Source: Sulfurimonas sp.
GTDB lineage: Bacteria > Campylobacterota > Campylobacteria > Campylobacterales > Sulfurimonadaceae
DNA: 13,972 nucleotides
Direction: 5' to 3'
Assembly: GCA_022712775.1 (NCBI GenBank)
Contig: JAFLJZ010000227.1
Location: forward strand, 1-13,972
This document shows positions 13,175-13,972 of this stretch, piece by piece (positions within the stretch are counted from its first letter, which is position 1; each line of letters opens with the position of its first letter). Position numbers and translations under genes: made by a program. The notes beneath the pieces were generated by a model, which made no database searches, had not been told where the DNA came from, and saw nothing but the letters and a program-made list of their open reading frames with translations.

Positions 13175-13972
13175 TTGAAAATATTACTTTTAAATGATAA
13201 TCCGGTAGTAAATAAACTTGTTACGCTTAGTGCCCAAAAAACCTCAGACGAATTAGAAGTTGTTGAGAGCTTAGAGGATGTAAGTGAGGGTACATATGAT
13301 TTACTTGTAGTTGATGATACACTTTATAATGAAGATTTATTTACATCACTGCAAGAAAAAGTAAGTTTTACAAAGTCACTTTATATTTGTTCTCGTGATT
13401 CTAAGAATGTTGAAGCATTTACAAACACAATTAAGAAACCATTTTTGCCAACAGACTTAGTTGAATTATTTTCATCTTTAGGACAAGCAATGCAAGAAGT
13501 GCCTTCTATAGATGAGAATGCAGATATACCAGAAGAAATACAAGAGATAGAAGAAGAACTTTCTCTTGATGATGAAATCTCTTTGGATGAAGAAATATCC
13601 TTGGATGAAGAATTGTCTCTTGATGATGAACTCTCTTTGGATGAAGAATTGTCTCTTGAAGAAGTATCAGAAGGTATATTAGATAAAGAAGAAGTACAAG
13701 AAGTTCAGAATTTATTGGATGATACAGAACTTGATGACCTTGAGGAAATAACTGAAGACAGTTCAGCTGAAACTACAGAAGTTAATGAGCTCGAAGAGCT
13801 TAGTTTAGATGATGAACTGGAGTTAGAAGAAGATGATTTAAATCTTGATGATCTTGATGAAGAGTTTAGTATTGATGAAGAAGTAAAAGAAGATAGTTCA
13901 GTTGAAGTTAGTTTAGATGATGAACTGGAGTTAGAAGAAGATGATTTAAATCTTGATGATCTTGATGAAGAG
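13175..13972 (+). CDS. Receiver-like, highly acidic repeat protein (3' end outside window)
   Basis: The frame is open for 266 codons to the right edge. It starts at TTG 13175, supported by AAGGA at 13163-13167 with a seven-base spacer. Residues 1-100 read like a response-regulator receiver: N7-D8 as acid pocket, D47 at the end of YDLLVVD as phospho-acceptor, S73 in LYICSRD, and K88-P89 in KKPFLPTDL. From about 110 on, Asp and Glu dominate, alternating with Leu, Ile and Ser. Six tandem hexapeptides of the form (E)(L/I)SLD(D/E) run from 128 to 163. A longer block recurs at 210-230 and 246-266. It resembles the 'highly acidic protein' beside fliR in C. jejuni (Cj1178c), which from memory has no established function. 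It is absent from simple ATG-based gene lists because of the TTG start and the missing stop. Confidence 0.85.
   Translation, partial: MKILLLNDNPVVNKLVTLSAQKTSDELEVVESLEDVSEGTYDLLVVDDTLYNEDLFTSLQEKVSFTKSLYICSRDSKNVEAFTNTIKKPFLPTDLVELFSSLGQAMQEVPSIDENADIPEEIQEIEEELSLDDEISLDEEISLDEELSLDDELSLDEELSLEEVSEGILDKEEVQEVQNLLDDTELDDLEEITEDSSAETTEVNELEELSLDDELELEEDDLNLDDLDEEFSIDEEVKEDSSVEVSLDDELELEEDDLNLDDLDEE
13556..13663 (+). repeat. Six tandem 18-base coding repeats in the acidic gene
   Basis: Six consecutive 18-base units encode ELSLDD, EISLDE, EISLDE, ELSLDD, ELSLDE and ELSLEE. Units are not identical at the DNA level: Leu and Asp codons alternate between CTT-GAT-GAT and TTG-GAT-GAA. This suggests an older 36-base duplication pattern. 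Confidence 0.85.
13800..13972 (+). repeat. 65-base exact direct repeat in the acidic gene
   Basis: Bases 13800-13864 and 13908-13972 are identical over 65 bases, offset 108 bases (36 codons). The second copy runs into the window edge, so identity may continue. An imperfect 18-base pair, GAAGACAGTTCAGCTGAA at 13754 and its two-transition variant at 13889, precedes the copies. The perfect identity indicates a recent duplication or ongoing unit exchange. Confidence 0.92.

Overview
The window reads as chromosomal DNA from a free-living, Sulfurimonas-like member of the Campylobacterota (the former Epsilonproteobacteria). Four things point there: AT-rich DNA; the order rpsB-tsf-ABC ATPase-fliR-highly acidic protein, which from memory matches Campylobacter jejuni Cj1182c to Cj1178c; an EF-Ts of about 350 residues; and a UbiA-family enzyme that fits MqnP of the futalosine menaquinone route. 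Genus is an inference.

Layout. Bases 2-331 are the 3' end of an N-carbamoylputrescine amidase gene, which overlaps the convergent miaA tail by 26 bases. The miaA/mqnP divergent intergenic region holds a near-perfect palindrome between two candidate promoters. From 1320 to 9536 ten genes run on the plus strand, mostly with stop and start codons touching or overlapping: mqnP, a PilZ-like protein, a membrane-anchored coiled-coil protein, ftsW, murG, mcrC, mcrB, a DedA-family gene, a DUF420 gene and a Bcp-type peroxiredoxin gene. A promoter and a structured leader then precede rpsB-tsf, which ends in tandem terminators. After these come an ABC ATPase gene whose promoter sits so close to the ATG that its mRNA may be leaderless, then fliR, then the open 5' part of a receiver-like, extremely acidic repeat protein.

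How the genes fit together. ftsW and murG handle lipid II synthesis and septal peptidoglycan polymerisation, and the two unrecognised genes before them look like permanent partners of that cluster. rpsB and tsf serve translation, and fliR serves flagellar export.

The accessory element is the mcrC-mcrB pair, a predicted type IV (modified-DNA) restriction system. It is set without a gap into the essential cell-wall operon, in the order C then B, with a very AT-rich sensor half that carries an unusual His/Cys cluster. Other points of interest are the two candidate leaderless promoters, the palindrome, a GC-richer 53-base segment bounded by 11-base direct repeats before fliR, and a 65-base exact repeat in the acidic gene.
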